Shown: piece by piece, positions 1 through 9,359 of the stretch | Layout of the letters: each line of letters starts with the position of its first letter | How positions within the stretch are numbered: position 1 is the first letter of the stretch | Source: Desulfurivibrio alkaliphilus | Lineage (GTDB): Bacteria; Desulfobacterota; Desulfobulbia; Desulfobulbales; Desulfurivibrionaceae | DNA length: 29,059 nt | Reading direction: 5' to 3' | Assembly (NCBI GenBank): GCA_011048585.1 | Contig: DSDS01000009.1 | Span: 1-29,059 of the forward strand | The notes under the pieces: generated by a model | The model's database searches: none | Seen by the model: the letters and a program-made list of their open reading frames with translations, nothing else | What the model was told of the DNA's origin: nothing | Translations under genes and position numbers: made by a program

Positions 1-21
1 GGGCAGAGTTGGCCGTTATCG

Positions 22-49
22 TTGTTTTTTCTTGTTGTCCGGTTATAAT
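22..49 (+). promoter_or_regulatory. Candidate sigma-70 promoter of the haem operon
   Basis: A perfect TATAAT lies at 44-49. A weak -35 (TTGTTT, 22-27) sits 16 bases upstream. Transcription would start near 56, giving a leader of about 50 bases before the radical SAM gene at 105. The strong -10 supports the call, while the -35 matches the consensus at only three positions. Confidence 0.5.
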
Positions 50-57
50 TGACCTCG

Positions 58-68
58 TTGTCCGACAA
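58..68. promoter_or_regulatory. Small inverted repeat in the haem operon leader
   Basis: TTGTCCGACAA is a perfect 5-bp inverted repeat around one central base, just after the predicted transcription start. The octamer GTTGTCCG occurs at 34-41 and again at 57-64, on either side of the -10 box. This could be an operator for a repressor. No regulator family is recognised from the motif. Confidence 0.3.
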
Positions 69-104
69 AGTGGCCCGTTGCACCCATAAGCGCAAGGATA
101 AAAA

Positions 105-1181
105 ATGGAATTCGCCCCCAAGTGGCTGGCCTGGGAGATCACTCGCCGCTGCAATCTCAAGTGTGTTCACTGCCGCTCCTCTTCGGAGCTGGAGGCCAAG
201 GAGCATCCCGACTTCGATCTCCAGGAGGCCAAGCGGATCCTGGACGATATCGCCGCCTACGCCGAGCCGGTGGTGGTGCTTTCCGGCGGTGAACCGCTGT
301 TGCGGGACGATGTTTTCGAAATCGCCTCCTACGGCACCGCCAAAGGCCTGCGGATGTGCCTGGCCACCAACGGCACCCTGGTCACCGAGGAGATCTGCCG
401 CCGCCTTAAGGAGGCGGGGATCCGGATGGTTTCCCTGAGTTTGGACGGAGCCGATGCCGCGGTCCATGACGATTTCCGTTGTCAGCCTGGAGCGTTTGCC
501 GGCACCATCAACGCCGCCAACCTTTTTCGCGCCCACGATATCCCCTTTTTGATCAACTCCTCCTTTACCAAACGCAACCAGACGGAGATTCCCAAGGTTT
601 ACCGGCTGGCCAAGGAGCTGGGGGCCAAGGCCTGGTACATGTTCATGATCGTGCCCACCGGCCGCGGTGAGAATATCATGGAGGAGCTGATCAGTCCCGA
701 GGAGTACGAAGAGCTGCTGACCTGGCATTATGAGATGGAGAAGGAGGAGGACGAGCTGCTGGTCCGCCCCACCTGCGCCCCCCACTATTACCGCCTGGTG
801 CTGCAGAAGGCCAAGCAGGAGGGGGAGAAGTTCAAGCGGCGCACCCTTCAGTTTTCCACCGGCGGAGCCAAGGGCTGCCTGGCCGGCCAGCTTATCTCCC
901 TGATCGATGTGGACGGCAATGTCCTGCCCTGCAGCTACTTCCCCCTGCCCGCCGGCAACCTCAAGGAGCAGTCCTTTAAGGATATCTGGGAAAACTCCAA
1001 GCTTTTCCAGGAGATGCGCGACTTCAAGGGCTATAAGGGCCGGTGCGGCAGTTGCGAGTACGTCAATGTTTGCGGCGGTTGCCGGGCCCGCGCCTACGCG
1101 GTCACCGGCGACTATCTGGCCGAGGAGCCCTTTTGCAGCTACATTCCCACTCGCCTGGAGAACAAGGGAAAAACACCTTAA
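105..1181 (+). CDS. ahbD: Radical SAM/SPASM haem-biosynthesis enzyme, AhbD-like (haem b synthase)
   Basis: 358 residues. The radical SAM CX3CX2C motif is at C16, C20 and C23, followed by GGEP at 61-64. The C-terminal SPASM region has C258, C276, a CX2CX5CX2C block (C314, C317, C323, C326) and C344, enough for auxiliary [4Fe-4S] clusters. The stretches VPTGRG (183-188), RPTCAP (221-226) and CGGCRARAYA (323-332) are typical of the NirJ/AhbC/AhbD family. AhbD decarboxylates the two propionates of iron-coproporphyrin III to give haem b in the cytoplasm. I favour AhbD over AhbC from the overall resemblance and the haem neighbours, but the subfamily is not proven. The start has an AAGGA ribosome site about 6 bases upstream. 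It is the first gene of an operon with hemE 13 bases downstream. Confidence 0.8.
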   Translation: MEFAPKWLAWEITRRCNLKCVHCRSSSELEAKEHPDFDLQEAKRILDDIAAYAEPVVVLSGGEPLLRDDVFEIASYGTAKGLRMCLATNGTLVTEEICRRLKEAGIRMVSLSLDGADAAVHDDFRCQPGAFAGTINAANLFRAHDIPFLINSSFTKRNQTEIPKVYRLAKELGAKAWYMFMIVPTGRGENIMEELISPEEYEELLTWHYEMEKEEDELLVRPTCAPHYYRLVLQKAKQEGEKFKRRTLQFSTGGAKGCLAGQLISLIDVDGNVLPCSYFPLPAGNLKEQSFKDIWENSKLFQEMRDFKGYKGRCGSCEYVNVCGGCRARAYAVTGDYLAEEPFCSYIPTRLENKGKTP

Positions 1182-1194
1182 AAAAGGAAGAAAG

Positions 1195-2232
1195 ATGAAC
1201 GACACTTTTCTGAAAGCCTGCCGGGGTGAAGCCACTGACTACACTCCCGTCTGGATGATGCGTCAGGCCGGGCGTTATCTCCCCGAATACCACTCGGTGC
1301 GCAGTCGTTTTACCTTTCTTGAGATGTGCAAAACCCCGGAGGCCGCCGCCGAGGTAACCATCCAGCCGGTGGACCTGATCGGGGTGGATGCCGCCATCCT
1401 CTTCTCCGACATTCTGGTGGTGCCCGAGGCCATGGGGTCCCCCCTGGAGTTCCATGAAAACCGGGGGCCGATCTTTCCCCAGCCGGTGCGGGACGAGGCC
1501 GCGGTAAACAAACTGATCGTCCCCGACCCGGAAGATAAGCTGGGTTACGTGATGGCCGCCATCCGCCTGCTGCGCAAGGAACTGGCCAACAAGGTGCCGC
1601 TGATCGGCTTCGCCGGCGCCCCCTTCACCATTGCCACCTACCTGATCGAGGGCGGTTCCAGCAAAAATTTCTTTCTCACCAAGAAGATGATGTACACCGA
1701 GCCGGCCCTCTATGCCCGCTTGCTGGACAAGATCACCGCCAGCACCATCTCCTATCTTAAGGCCCAGGTGGAAGCCGGAGCCCAGGCCCTGCAGCTCTTC
1801 GACTCCTGGGCCGGGGTGCTGGCTCCCCGCGATTTCGCCGAATTCGCCCACCCCTACGCCAAGCGGATCATCACCGCCCTTAAGGAGTCCGGGGTCACTG
1901 TCCCGCTGATCTATTTCGCCAACAACGGCGCCACCCTGCTTGACCAGAGCAAAACCGTGGGGGCCGATGTCCTGGGCCTGGACTGGCGGATCAATTTGGA
2001 TGAGGCCGCCCGGATCGTCGGACCCGGCATCGCCCTCCAGGGCAACCTCGATCCCTGCGCCCTGCTGCTGCCCCAGGATAAGCTGGAGCAGCGGGTGGCC
2101 GCCATTCTCGAGCAGGGCAAGGCGGCCAGCGGCCATATCTTCAACCTGGGCCACGGCATTCTGCCCGAGATCCCCCCGGCCCAGGCCAAGCTCATGGTGG
2201 AAACCGTCCACCGGTTGAGCGCCAAAGGATAG
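1195..2232 (+). CDS. hemE: Uroporphyrinogen decarboxylase
   Basis: 345 residues, the normal family length. HemE removes four carboxylates from uroporphyrinogen III to give coproporphyrinogen III. The N-terminal signature WMMRQAGRYLPEY, the FSDIL segment with the catalytic aspartate, and NLGHGILPEIPP near the C-terminus are all present. The ATG at 1195 is chosen because AAGGAAG (1184-1190) precedes it and the protein then begins as the family does. The same frame stays open upstream, but that part overlaps the radical SAM gene and looks spurious. It lies between the AhbD-like gene and the HD-domain gene. A purely sirohaem-based Ahb pathway does not need HemE, so its presence argues for a coproporphyrinogen route. 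Confidence 0.95.
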   Translation: MNDTFLKACRGEATDYTPVWMMRQAGRYLPEYHSVRSRFTFLEMCKTPEAAAEVTIQPVDLIGVDAAILFSDILVVPEAMGSPLEFHENRGPIFPQPVRDEAAVNKLIVPDPEDKLGYVMAAIRLLRKELANKVPLIGFAGAPFTIATYLIEGGSSKNFFLTKKMMYTEPALYARLLDKITASTISYLKAQVEAGAQALQLFDSWAGVLAPRDFAEFAHPYAKRIITALKESGVTVPLIYFANNGATLLDQSKTVGADVLGLDWRINLDEAARIVGPGIALQGNLDPCALLLPQDKLEQRVAAILEQGKAASGHIFNLGHGILPEIPPAQAKLMVETVHRLSAKG

Positions 2233-2238
2233 GATTTC

Positions 2239-2796
2239 ATGGCTATCCCCACCCCGGAAGATTGCCGGCTCCTGATGGAGCGCTACCGGATGCCGGAGCA
2301 TATCAGGGCCCACTCCCTGCTGGTCGGTCGGGTGGCCGAGGCCCTGGCCGCCGCCCTGCTGGCCCGGGGAGAGCCGATCCGGGTCGAACTGGCCCTGGCC
2401 GGCGGCCTGCTCCATGATATCGCCAAGGCGCTCTGCCTGGAGGATGACTGCAACCACGCCCGGATGGGGCGGGAGATCTGCCGCCGCCACGGCTATGACG
2501 AGGTGGGGCCGCTGGTGGCCGAGCATGTCTTGCTCAGTTCGGGGGGCAACGGCCGCTGCAACGAGCGGGAGATCGTCTACTATGCCGACAAACGGGTCTG
2601 CCATGCCAGTATCGTGACCCTGGATGAACGACGCGACGATATCATCCGCCGTTACGCCCCGAGGGATGCCCGGCGGCAGGAACAGATCCGGCACAACTTT
2701 CAGATCTGCAAGCGCCTGGAGGAACGCCTGTTCGGCGGGCTGTCCCTGACGCCGTCAGATCTGGCCCAACTGGCGACCATAGCGGAGGAGATTTGA
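2239..2796 (+). CDS. HD-domain phosphohydrolase of unknown substrate
   Basis: 185 residues. The HD-superfamily metal motif is visible: H25, then H59-D60 in LLHDIAK, H96 in AEHV and D117 in YYADKR. Proteins of this kind are metal-dependent phosphohydrolases, often acting on nucleotides or nucleotide signals. The substrate cannot be read from the sequence. The gene starts 6 bases after hemE, and its TGA directly abuts the hemH ATG, so it is almost certainly co-transcribed and translationally coupled with them. No step of haem synthesis is known to need an HD hydrolase. The link may be regulatory or housekeeping. Confidence 0.8.
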   Translation: MAIPTPEDCRLLMERYRMPEHIRAHSLLVGRVAEALAAALLARGEPIRVELALAGGLLHDIAKALCLEDDCNHARMGREICRRHGYDEVGPLVAEHVLLSSGGNGRCNEREIVYYADKRVCHASIVTLDERRDDIIRRYAPRDARRQEQIRHNFQICKRLEERLFGGLSLTPSDLAQLATIAEEI

Positions 2797-3753
2797 ATGG
2801 CGGGAAAAAAGAGCGGGGTGGTGTTGCTCAACATGGGGGGGCCGGAGAGCCTGGATGATGTCGAGCCTTTCCTGCTCAACCTGTTCAGCGACCGGGAGAT
2901 TATCCGCCTGGGACCCTTTCCCTTTCTGCAGAAGTTTATCGCCCGCAAGATCGTCAAAAACCGGGCGCCCAAAAGCCGGGCCGCCTACCAACTGATCGGC
3001 GGCGGTTCACCGCTGGCCCGAATTTCCGCCGAGCAGGGCCAGGCCTTGGCCGCCCGTCTGGCCGGGGAGGGTGACTTCATGGTCCGTTGCGCCATGCGCT
3101 ACTGGCACCCCCTGGCCGAGGAGGCCCTGGCCGAATTTCAGCGGGCCGGGGTGCGCGACCTGCTGGCCCTGCCCCTCTATCCCCACTACTCCCGGGCCAC
3201 CAGCGGCTCATCGTTTAATGATCTGCGCCGGGCTCTGGCCGCCACCGATTACAAATTTTCCTGCCGGGAGATAGCCGCCTGGCCTGACCAGCCCGCCTAC
3301 GCCGCCGCCCTGGCCGCCACCATCAAGGAGGGGGCCGCCGCCTTCGGCGACGATCCGTTTACCCTGGTTTACAGCGCCCATAGTCTGCCGGTGAGCTTCA
3401 TCGAGGACGGCGACCCCTACCTGGATCATATCAAGCGCACCATCGCCGCCGTCGAACCGCTGCTCGGCTTCGGCGGCCGGCTCTGCTTCCAGAGCCGCAG
3501 CGGCCCGGTCCGCTGGCTGGCCCCCTCCACCCCGGAAATGCTCGACGAACTGGCCGCTAGTGGGGTCAAAAACGTCCTGATGGTGCCGATCAGCTTTGTC
3601 TCGGATCATGTGGAGACCCTCTACGAGATCGACATCCAGTACCGTGATCTGGCCCACGACCTCGGCATCCGCCTGGTCCGCTCCCCGGCCCTCAACACCC
3701 ATCCCCGCCTGATTGAAGCCCTGGCCGAACTGGTGCTGAGCCACGCCCGCTAG
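2797..3753 (+). CDS. hemH: Ferrochelatase
   Basis: 318 residues, normal for a soluble bacterial ferrochelatase. It inserts Fe2+ into a porphyrin. The catalytic histidine is H195 in the VYSAHSLP motif and the partner glutamate is E273 in SDHVETLYEID. The LIGGGSPL, YPHYSRATSGS and QSRSGPVRWLAPST blocks are also conserved. A strong GGAGGAG (2784-2790) sits 6 bases before the ATG, and the ATG directly follows the stop of the HD gene. Whether its substrate is protoporphyrin IX or coproporphyrin III cannot be decided here. The AhbD-like gene in the same operon makes coproporphyrin a real possibility. The 3' end overlaps the rodA stop codon on the other strand. Confidence 0.95.
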   Translation: MAGKKSGVVLLNMGGPESLDDVEPFLLNLFSDREIIRLGPFPFLQKFIARKIVKNRAPKSRAAYQLIGGGSPLARISAEQGQALAARLAGEGDFMVRCAMRYWHPLAEEALAEFQRAGVRDLLALPLYPHYSRATSGSSFNDLRRALAATDYKFSCREIAAWPDQPAYAAALAATIKEGAAAFGDDPFTLVYSAHSLPVSFIEDGDPYLDHIKRTIAAVEPLLGFGGRLCFQSRSGPVRWLAPSTPEMLDELAASGVKNVLMVPISFVSDHVETLYEIDIQYRDLAHDLGIRLVRSPALNTHPRLIEALAELVLSHAR

Positions 3754-4859
3754 GGCGTGGTGAAACGGCGCATCCGGATATTGATCAAGATCCCGATTCC
3801 GGCCAGGGTGGTGAGCAGCGAAGAACCGCCGTAGCTGAAGAGCGGCATCGGCATCCCCACCACCGGCAGCAGCCCCAAAACCATCCCCAGATTGATAAAG
3901 GCCTGCCAGAAAAGGAGGGAAACGACACCGAAGGCCAGCAGAACCCCAAACTTGTCCCGGGCGGAAAGGGCGATATTGAGCCCCCAAAGAACGATGAAAA
4001 AGTAGCAGGCCAGGAAGAAGAGCGAGCCGATAAAACCCCACTCCTCGGCCCAGACCGAGAAGGCGAAGTCGGTATGGCGCTCGGGCAGAAAATCCAGCTG
4101 GGCCTGGGTTCCCTGCATATAACCCTTGCCAAAGGTGGCTCCGCTGCCCACCGCGATTTTGGACTGGGTGATATGGTAGCCGCTGCCCAAAGGGTCACTT
4201 TCGGGGCTCAGAAAGGTCATAATCCGCTGACGCTGGTAGGGCTTGAGATAAAATTGCCAGACCAGGGGCAAAAACGAAACACCGATGCCGGCCAGCACCC
4301 CCAGGGTGGACCACTTGAGTTTGACGAACAGGGTCATCGACACAAAGATGAAGACCAGCATCAAGGCGGTCCCCAGGTCGGGCTGCTTGAGAATCATCAG
4401 TACCGGCACGGCGGTCAGCCCCATGGGCAGCAGCAGCTCCTTTAAGGTAAACCCCTTGCCGGTGTCCTTGCGGTAGTAGTAACTGGCCAGGGTGATCACC
4501 AGCAGCAACTTGGCCGGCTCCGAGGGCTGGAGACGGAAAAAACCCAGGTTGATCCAGCGCTGGGATCCGGCCACCTCCCCCCCCACCAGCAGGACCAGCA
4601 GCAGCAGGATGAGCATTATCCCGTAGAGGGGGTAGTTCCACTTGATCAGGATCTTGTAGTCCACCAGGACAATCAGGAAGATCAACCCGAAACCGGCCAG
4701 GAAATAGTAGACCTGCTTGATAAAGACCGTGGAGCCGTACCCCCGGCTCAGGTGGGTGGCGCTATAAAGGTTGAGCAACCCCAGCAGGGCCACCACCAGA
4801 ACCGCGGCGACCATCACCCAGTCGAAATTCTGCACCAAACGGCGATCAAAACGTATCAT
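3750..4859 (-). CDS. rodA: RodA, SEDS-family peptidoglycan polymerase
   Basis: 369 residues with about ten membrane helices. RodA is the glycosyltransferase that polymerises lipid II during side-wall elongation, working with PBP2 and MreBCD. The SEDS hallmarks are present: LQPSEPAK in the middle and the HTDFAFSVWAEEWGFIG segment in the large periplasmic loop, which carries the catalytic aspartate region. The C-terminal PLFSYGGSS block is also conserved. The ATG overlaps the mrdA stop by four bases (ATGA), showing translational coupling, and this is the last gene of the mre operon. Its stop overlaps the hemH stop, so no room is left for a normal intergenic terminator. Confidence 0.96.
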   Translation of the reverse strand: MIRFDRRLVQNFDWVMVAAVLVVALLGLLNLYSATHLSRGYGSTVFIKQVYYFLAGFGLIFLIVLVDYKILIKWNYPLYGIMLILLLLVLLVGGEVAGSQRWINLGFFRLQPSEPAKLLLVITLASYYYRKDTGKGFTLKELLLPMGLTAVPVLMILKQPDLGTALMLVFIFVSMTLFVKLKWSTLGVLAGIGVSFLPLVWQFYLKPYQRQRIMTFLSPESDPLGSGYHITQSKIAVGSGATFGKGYMQGTQAQLDFLPERHTDFAFSVWAEEWGFIGSLFFLACYFFIVLWGLNIALSARDKFGVLLAFGVVSLLFWQAFINLGMVLGLLPVVGMPMPLFSYGGSSLLTTLAGIGILINIRMRRFTTP

Positions 4860-6754
4860 GGCGATCCACTTCCTCCCGGGGAGGGGGCCGCGTCCCCCTC
4901 TTGCTTCTGAGCCGCCTGGCGAAAATAGGCTTCCAGGACGGTTTTGGCCATGGGGGCGGCCACCAGGCCGCCCCCGCCGCCATGCTCCACCAGCACGGTC
5001 ACCACCACTTCCGGTTTATCCGCCGGGGCATAGGCGGTGAACCAGGCGTGATCGCGAAACTGGTAGGGGATCTCGTCATCGTCCTCCAGATGTTCGAAAT
5101 GGGACAAACGTACCACTTGGGCGGTGCCGGTTTTCCCCGCCACCCTGATATCCTCGATCCGGGCGCTCCGGCCGGTGGCTCGCTCGCCGGCCACCGCCGC
5201 CTCCATGGCTTCCTGCAGCAGGCTCCAGGTTCGCTTCTTGACCGTGCTGGTATCGCTCTCCAGCTCGGGCGCGAACTCCTGGATAACGTTGCCTTCGGGA
5301 TCGCGGATGGCGGCGATCAACTTGGGCCGATAGAGCCGGCCGCCGGTGGCCACGGCGGCGGTCATCCGGGCAACCTGCAAGGGGGTGACCAGATTGAACC
5401 CCTGGCCGATGGCCAGGGAGAGGGTTTCGCCATCCTGCCAGGGCTCCCGGTGGCGCTGAAGCTTCCAGGCGGCGGTGGGCACCAGGCCCTCCTTTTCGTG
5501 TTCCAGCACAATTCCGGTTTTGCTCCCCAGCCCCAGGATCCGGGCGTAACGGGCTAGGGTATCCACTCCCAACCGCTGACCCAACTGGTAGAAATAGACG
5601 TCACAGGAGACGGTCATCGCCTGCTTGAGATTGACATGACCATGACCATTGCGGTTCCAGCAGTGGTAACGACGGCCGCCAAAAACAATACTGCCCGAAC
5701 AGTAATAGGTAGTCTCGGGCGTGATCACCCCTTCTTCCAGGCCGGCCAGGGCGGTGATGATCTTGTAGATCGAGCCGGGGGCGTACTGGCCCTGCACCGG
5801 CTTGTTCAACAAGGGGGCGCGCTGGTCGTCGAGGAGGCCGCGCCAGACCGGCAGCGGAATCCGGTCAACAAACTGGTCCAGGGGCAGGTGGGGGGCGCTG
5901 GCCAGGGCCAGCAGGCGACCGGAATCCACCTCCATCACCACCACCGCCCCCGCCTGACCCTCAAGGGTCTTTTCCGCCACTTGCTGAATCTCCACATCCA
6001 GGGTGAGCTGAATATCGTTGCCGGGCAGGGGCTCCTGAACCTGCAACTGCTTCTGGGCGAAACCGCGAACATCCACCTCCACGTAACTGCGGCCCTTCTC
6101 TCCTCGCAGGTAGGGCTCAAACAGCTTTTCGATCCCCATCTTGCCGATGAGATCCCCGGAGCGGTAACCTTCCCCCGGCCGCTCCGCCAACTCCTGGCGG
6201 TTGATCTCGCCCAGATAGCCCACCAGATGGGAGGCCATATTGCCGTAAAGGTAGTCCCGGCTGGGCTGAACCTCGATCTGAACTCCGGGCAGATTGAAAC
6301 TGTTGTTTTCGATCCGGACCAGGGTTCGCCAGTCGATATCCTCCTTGAGGCGGGTGGGGATGAAGCGGGGCTGTTCGGCCCCGGCCCGAATGCGATCCAG
6401 CAGTTCGGAAATATCCAGGTCGAGAATCCGGGCCAGTCGCTTAATCACCTCGTCGGGGTGGGGCGCGTCCTCGCGGATCCAGATCACGTTGAAGCGGGGC
6501 CGGTTGGTGACTATGATCTCCCCGTGGCGGTCCAGGAGATTGCCCCGGGGAGCGGCCAGCTGCTGGACCCGGATCCGGTTGCTCTCGGAAAGCTGCATAT
6601 ATTCGCCGCCCTGCTGGATCTGGAGGTACCAAAGCCGCAAGAGCAGGATGGCCACGGCGCAAAGTACCACCACCGTGGCGATGTCGGTCCGTTTTTTGAG
6701 CATTTTCAGCTCGGCCGGATCCATTTTGTTGATGTTGCCCAAGGGGCGCAGCAT
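4856..6754 (-). CDS. mrdA: Penicillin-binding protein 2 (elongation transpeptidase)
   Basis: 632 residues. One N-terminal membrane anchor lies at about 26-45, followed by the PBP dimerisation region starting RGNLLDRHG. The transpeptidase domain has the three active-site motifs: S328-x-x-K331 (PGSIYK), S383-C-D and K541-T-G. It cross-links new peptidoglycan in the side wall with RodA as its glycosyltransferase partner. The gene lies 3 bases after mreD and overlaps rodA by four bases. A second in-frame ATG at residue 11 is possible, but the upstream ATG fits the tight spacing to mreD. All key residues are intact. Confidence 0.96.
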   Translation of the reverse strand: MLRPLGNINKMDPAELKMLKKRTDIATVVVLCAVAILLLRLWYLQIQQGGEYMQLSESNRIRVQQLAAPRGNLLDRHGEIIVTNRPRFNVIWIREDAPHPDEVIKRLARILDLDISELLDRIRAGAEQPRFIPTRLKEDIDWRTLVRIENNSFNLPGVQIEVQPSRDYLYGNMASHLVGYLGEINRQELAERPGEGYRSGDLIGKMGIEKLFEPYLRGEKGRSYVEVDVRGFAQKQLQVQEPLPGNDIQLTLDVEIQQVAEKTLEGQAGAVVVMEVDSGRLLALASAPHLPLDQFVDRIPLPVWRGLLDDQRAPLLNKPVQGQYAPGSIYKIITALAGLEEGVITPETTYYCSGSIVFGGRRYHCWNRNGHGHVNLKQAMTVSCDVYFYQLGQRLGVDTLARYARILGLGSKTGIVLEHEKEGLVPTAAWKLQRHREPWQDGETLSLAIGQGFNLVTPLQVARMTAAVATGGRLYRPKLIAAIRDPEGNVIQEFAPELESDTSTVKKRTWSLLQEAMEAAVAGERATGRSARIEDIRVAGKTGTAQVVRLSHFEHLEDDDEIPYQFRDHAWFTAYAPADKPEVVVTVLVEHGGGGGLVAAPMAKTVLEAYFRQAAQKQEGDAAPSPGGSGSP

Positions 6755-6757
6755 GGC

Positions 6758-7300
6758 TCAGACCCTGTTGAAACGGTTGGCGGGACGCCGTTTGAAAACA
6801 AAGAGGGAGAGCGGCGGTTTGTTCTCCAGCAGATCCTGCAGCCACTGACAACAGTGAAAAAAGGGCAGGCAGGCAACGCCCAGGATAACAATGTGCTGCA
6901 ACAGCTGCGGCCAGGCCCAGTAGGTCTCGTTTTCCGGAGAGAGGAGGGAAACCAGCAGGTGGACGCAAGCGGCAAACCCGAGGAAGCCGACCATCACCAA
7001 TGGCACCTGGTGAACCGAATCCTTCAGGGCCAGGTTGCGGGAGATCGCCTTAATCACCGAAAAGAGCAACAGGTAGGCCAGGGGATAGACCCCCAGGTGA
7101 ACCCCGGAGAAGATATCCAGCATCATGCCCAGCAGCAGGGTCAGCACCAGACCGCGGAAGGTGCCCAGCTGCAGGGCGACAAAAACCAGCAAAAGAAAAA
7201 GCAGGTCCGGTTGGCCGATCCAGGCCGGGAAACGGTGAAACATGGTGGTCTGCAGAACCAGAAAGATGATGCCGATGCCAAAAAAAACCAAAGACTTCAT
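6758..7300 (-). CDS. mreD: Rod shape-determining protein MreD
   Basis: 180 residues, the usual size for MreD. It is a hydrophobic protein with about five membrane helices, beginning with a helix in the first 20 residues and containing typical segments such as PDLLFLLLVFVALQLG. MreD is an inner-membrane member of the elongasome that works with MreC. The family has low sequence conservation, so position supports the call strongly: it lies between mreC (gap 8 bases) and mrdA (gap 3 bases). The last residues are basic and presumably cytoplasmic. Confidence 0.9.
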   Translation of the reverse strand: MKSLVFFGIGIIFLVLQTTMFHRFPAWIGQPDLLFLLLVFVALQLGTFRGLVLTLLLGMMLDIFSGVHLGVYPLAYLLLFSVIKAISRNLALKDSVHQVPLVMVGFLGFAACVHLLVSLLSPENETYWAWPQLLQHIVILGVACLPFFHCCQWLQDLLENKPPLSLFVFKRRPANRFNRV

Positions 7301-7308
7301 GGCGGCGG

Positions 7309-8142
7309 CTATTCCGTAAGAGGAGATTTTTTCATAATGATGATCAGATGTTCAAGCCGGGAGAAGTCGGCGGCCGGCTCCACCATGATACTTTGAAACA
7401 TCCCCCTTGGCGAGCGGACCACCTCTGCCACCCGACCCACCGGCAAACCCTGGGGGAAGACCCCACCCAGACCCGAGGTGATGATATGATCCCCCTTCTC
7501 CACGTCGGAGTTGCGCAGCACATAGTGGAGAACGAACTCGTTACCGTCCCCCTTGATGATCCCCTGGACCCGGTTTTTCTGGATAATAACATCCACGGCA
7601 CTATTGGGATCGTTGGCCAGAAGTATTTTGGCATAGTTGGGCGAGGTGTTGATCACCTGGCCGACGATGCCTTCCACGGTGACCGCCGGCATGCCGCGCT
7701 CCACCCCGTCACTGCTGCCGCGGTCGATGGTAAGGGTCTTGAACCATAGAGAAGGATCGCGCCCGATGACCCGGGCGGTAATGGTGGGATCGGGCAGCGA
7801 CTCCTTCAGCCCGAGCAGTTTCTGCAAACGAACGTTGGTGGCCACCGCCTCCCGGTATTGGGTGGTGGCGGCCTGGTAGTGGCGCAGCTCCTCGCGCAGC
7901 CGCCGGTTCTCGTCCCGGACCCCGATCAGTTCGCGGTAGTCGGTCCAGATGCCGGCGAAGTAGCCGCCGACTCCGGTGCCGACCGCCTGTACCGCCCCAA
8001 CCACTTCCAGGCCCAGACGATGTACCAGGTTGAACTCCCGGCGCCCCAGGGAGGAGACGATGACGATGAGAACCAGAACGAAAACAACGCCGAACAACAG
8101 CAAAGTGCGAGCCTGACGGGCACTTTTTCCTCTTTTTCTCAT
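7309..8142 (-). CDS. mreC: Rod shape-determining protein MreC
   Basis: 277 residues. A short basic N-terminus is followed by one membrane helix at about 12-31. A predicted coiled coil spans about 70-115 (rich in R, E and L, including DENRRLREELRHYQ), and then comes the beta-rich periplasmic MreC domain. MreC scaffolds PBP2 and RodA on the periplasmic side of the elongasome. Conserved stretches such as GDHIITSGLGGVFPQGLPVG near residue 225 are clear. It lies 42 bases after mreB and 8 bases before mreD in the same operon. Confidence 0.95.
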   Translation of the reverse strand: MRKRGKSARQARTLLLFGVVFVLVLIVIVSSLGRREFNLVHRLGLEVVGAVQAVGTGVGGYFAGIWTDYRELIGVRDENRRLREELRHYQAATTQYREAVATNVRLQKLLGLKESLPDPTITARVIGRDPSLWFKTLTIDRGSSDGVERGMPAVTVEGIVGQVINTSPNYAKILLANDPNSAVDVIIQKNRVQGIIKGDGNEFVLHYVLRNSDVEKGDHIITSGLGGVFPQGLPVGRVAEVVRSPRGMFQSIMVEPAADFSRLEHLIIIMKKSPLTE

Positions 8143-8184
8143 GGGGCGGATCGGCTGCCAGGTTTAAACATTGCTTCGGTCAAC

Positions 8185-9216
<1,032 letters not shown>

Positions 9217-9298
9217 GGTGGTCCTCTATGGTGATGGTTGTCTGGAGAGCCAAACGCTTAACAAGTCTTAACATATCAAAAGCATGCAAAACAGGGTG

Positions 9299-9327
9299 AG
9301 TCTAGCAGAGTCTCTTGAGCCTGGCAA
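9299..9327 (-). promoter_or_regulatory. Candidate sigma-70 promoter of the mre operon
   Basis: Read on the - strand, TTGCCA (9327-9322) and TAGACT (9304-9299) are separated by exactly 17 bases. They match the consensus at 5/6 and 4/6 positions. Transcription would start near 9292, leaving a leader of about 75 bases before mreB. It is the only well-formed promoter I found in this gap on that strand. Confidence 0.55.
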
Positions 9328-9359
9328 CTAAAATGACGGGACTTTCCCGCGAAAAAAAC

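Noticed and set aside
1102..2694. A 530-residue open frame on the - strand opposite hemE and the HD gene
   Set aside because: Composition is G, H and Q rich with no recognisable domain, and it lies entirely opposite well-supported genes. It is a GC-rich antisense shadow.
5636..7396. A 586-residue open frame on the + strand opposite mrdA and mreD
   Set aside because: Gln/His/Gly-rich low-complexity translation, no motif, and fully covered by intact mrdA and mreD on the other strand.
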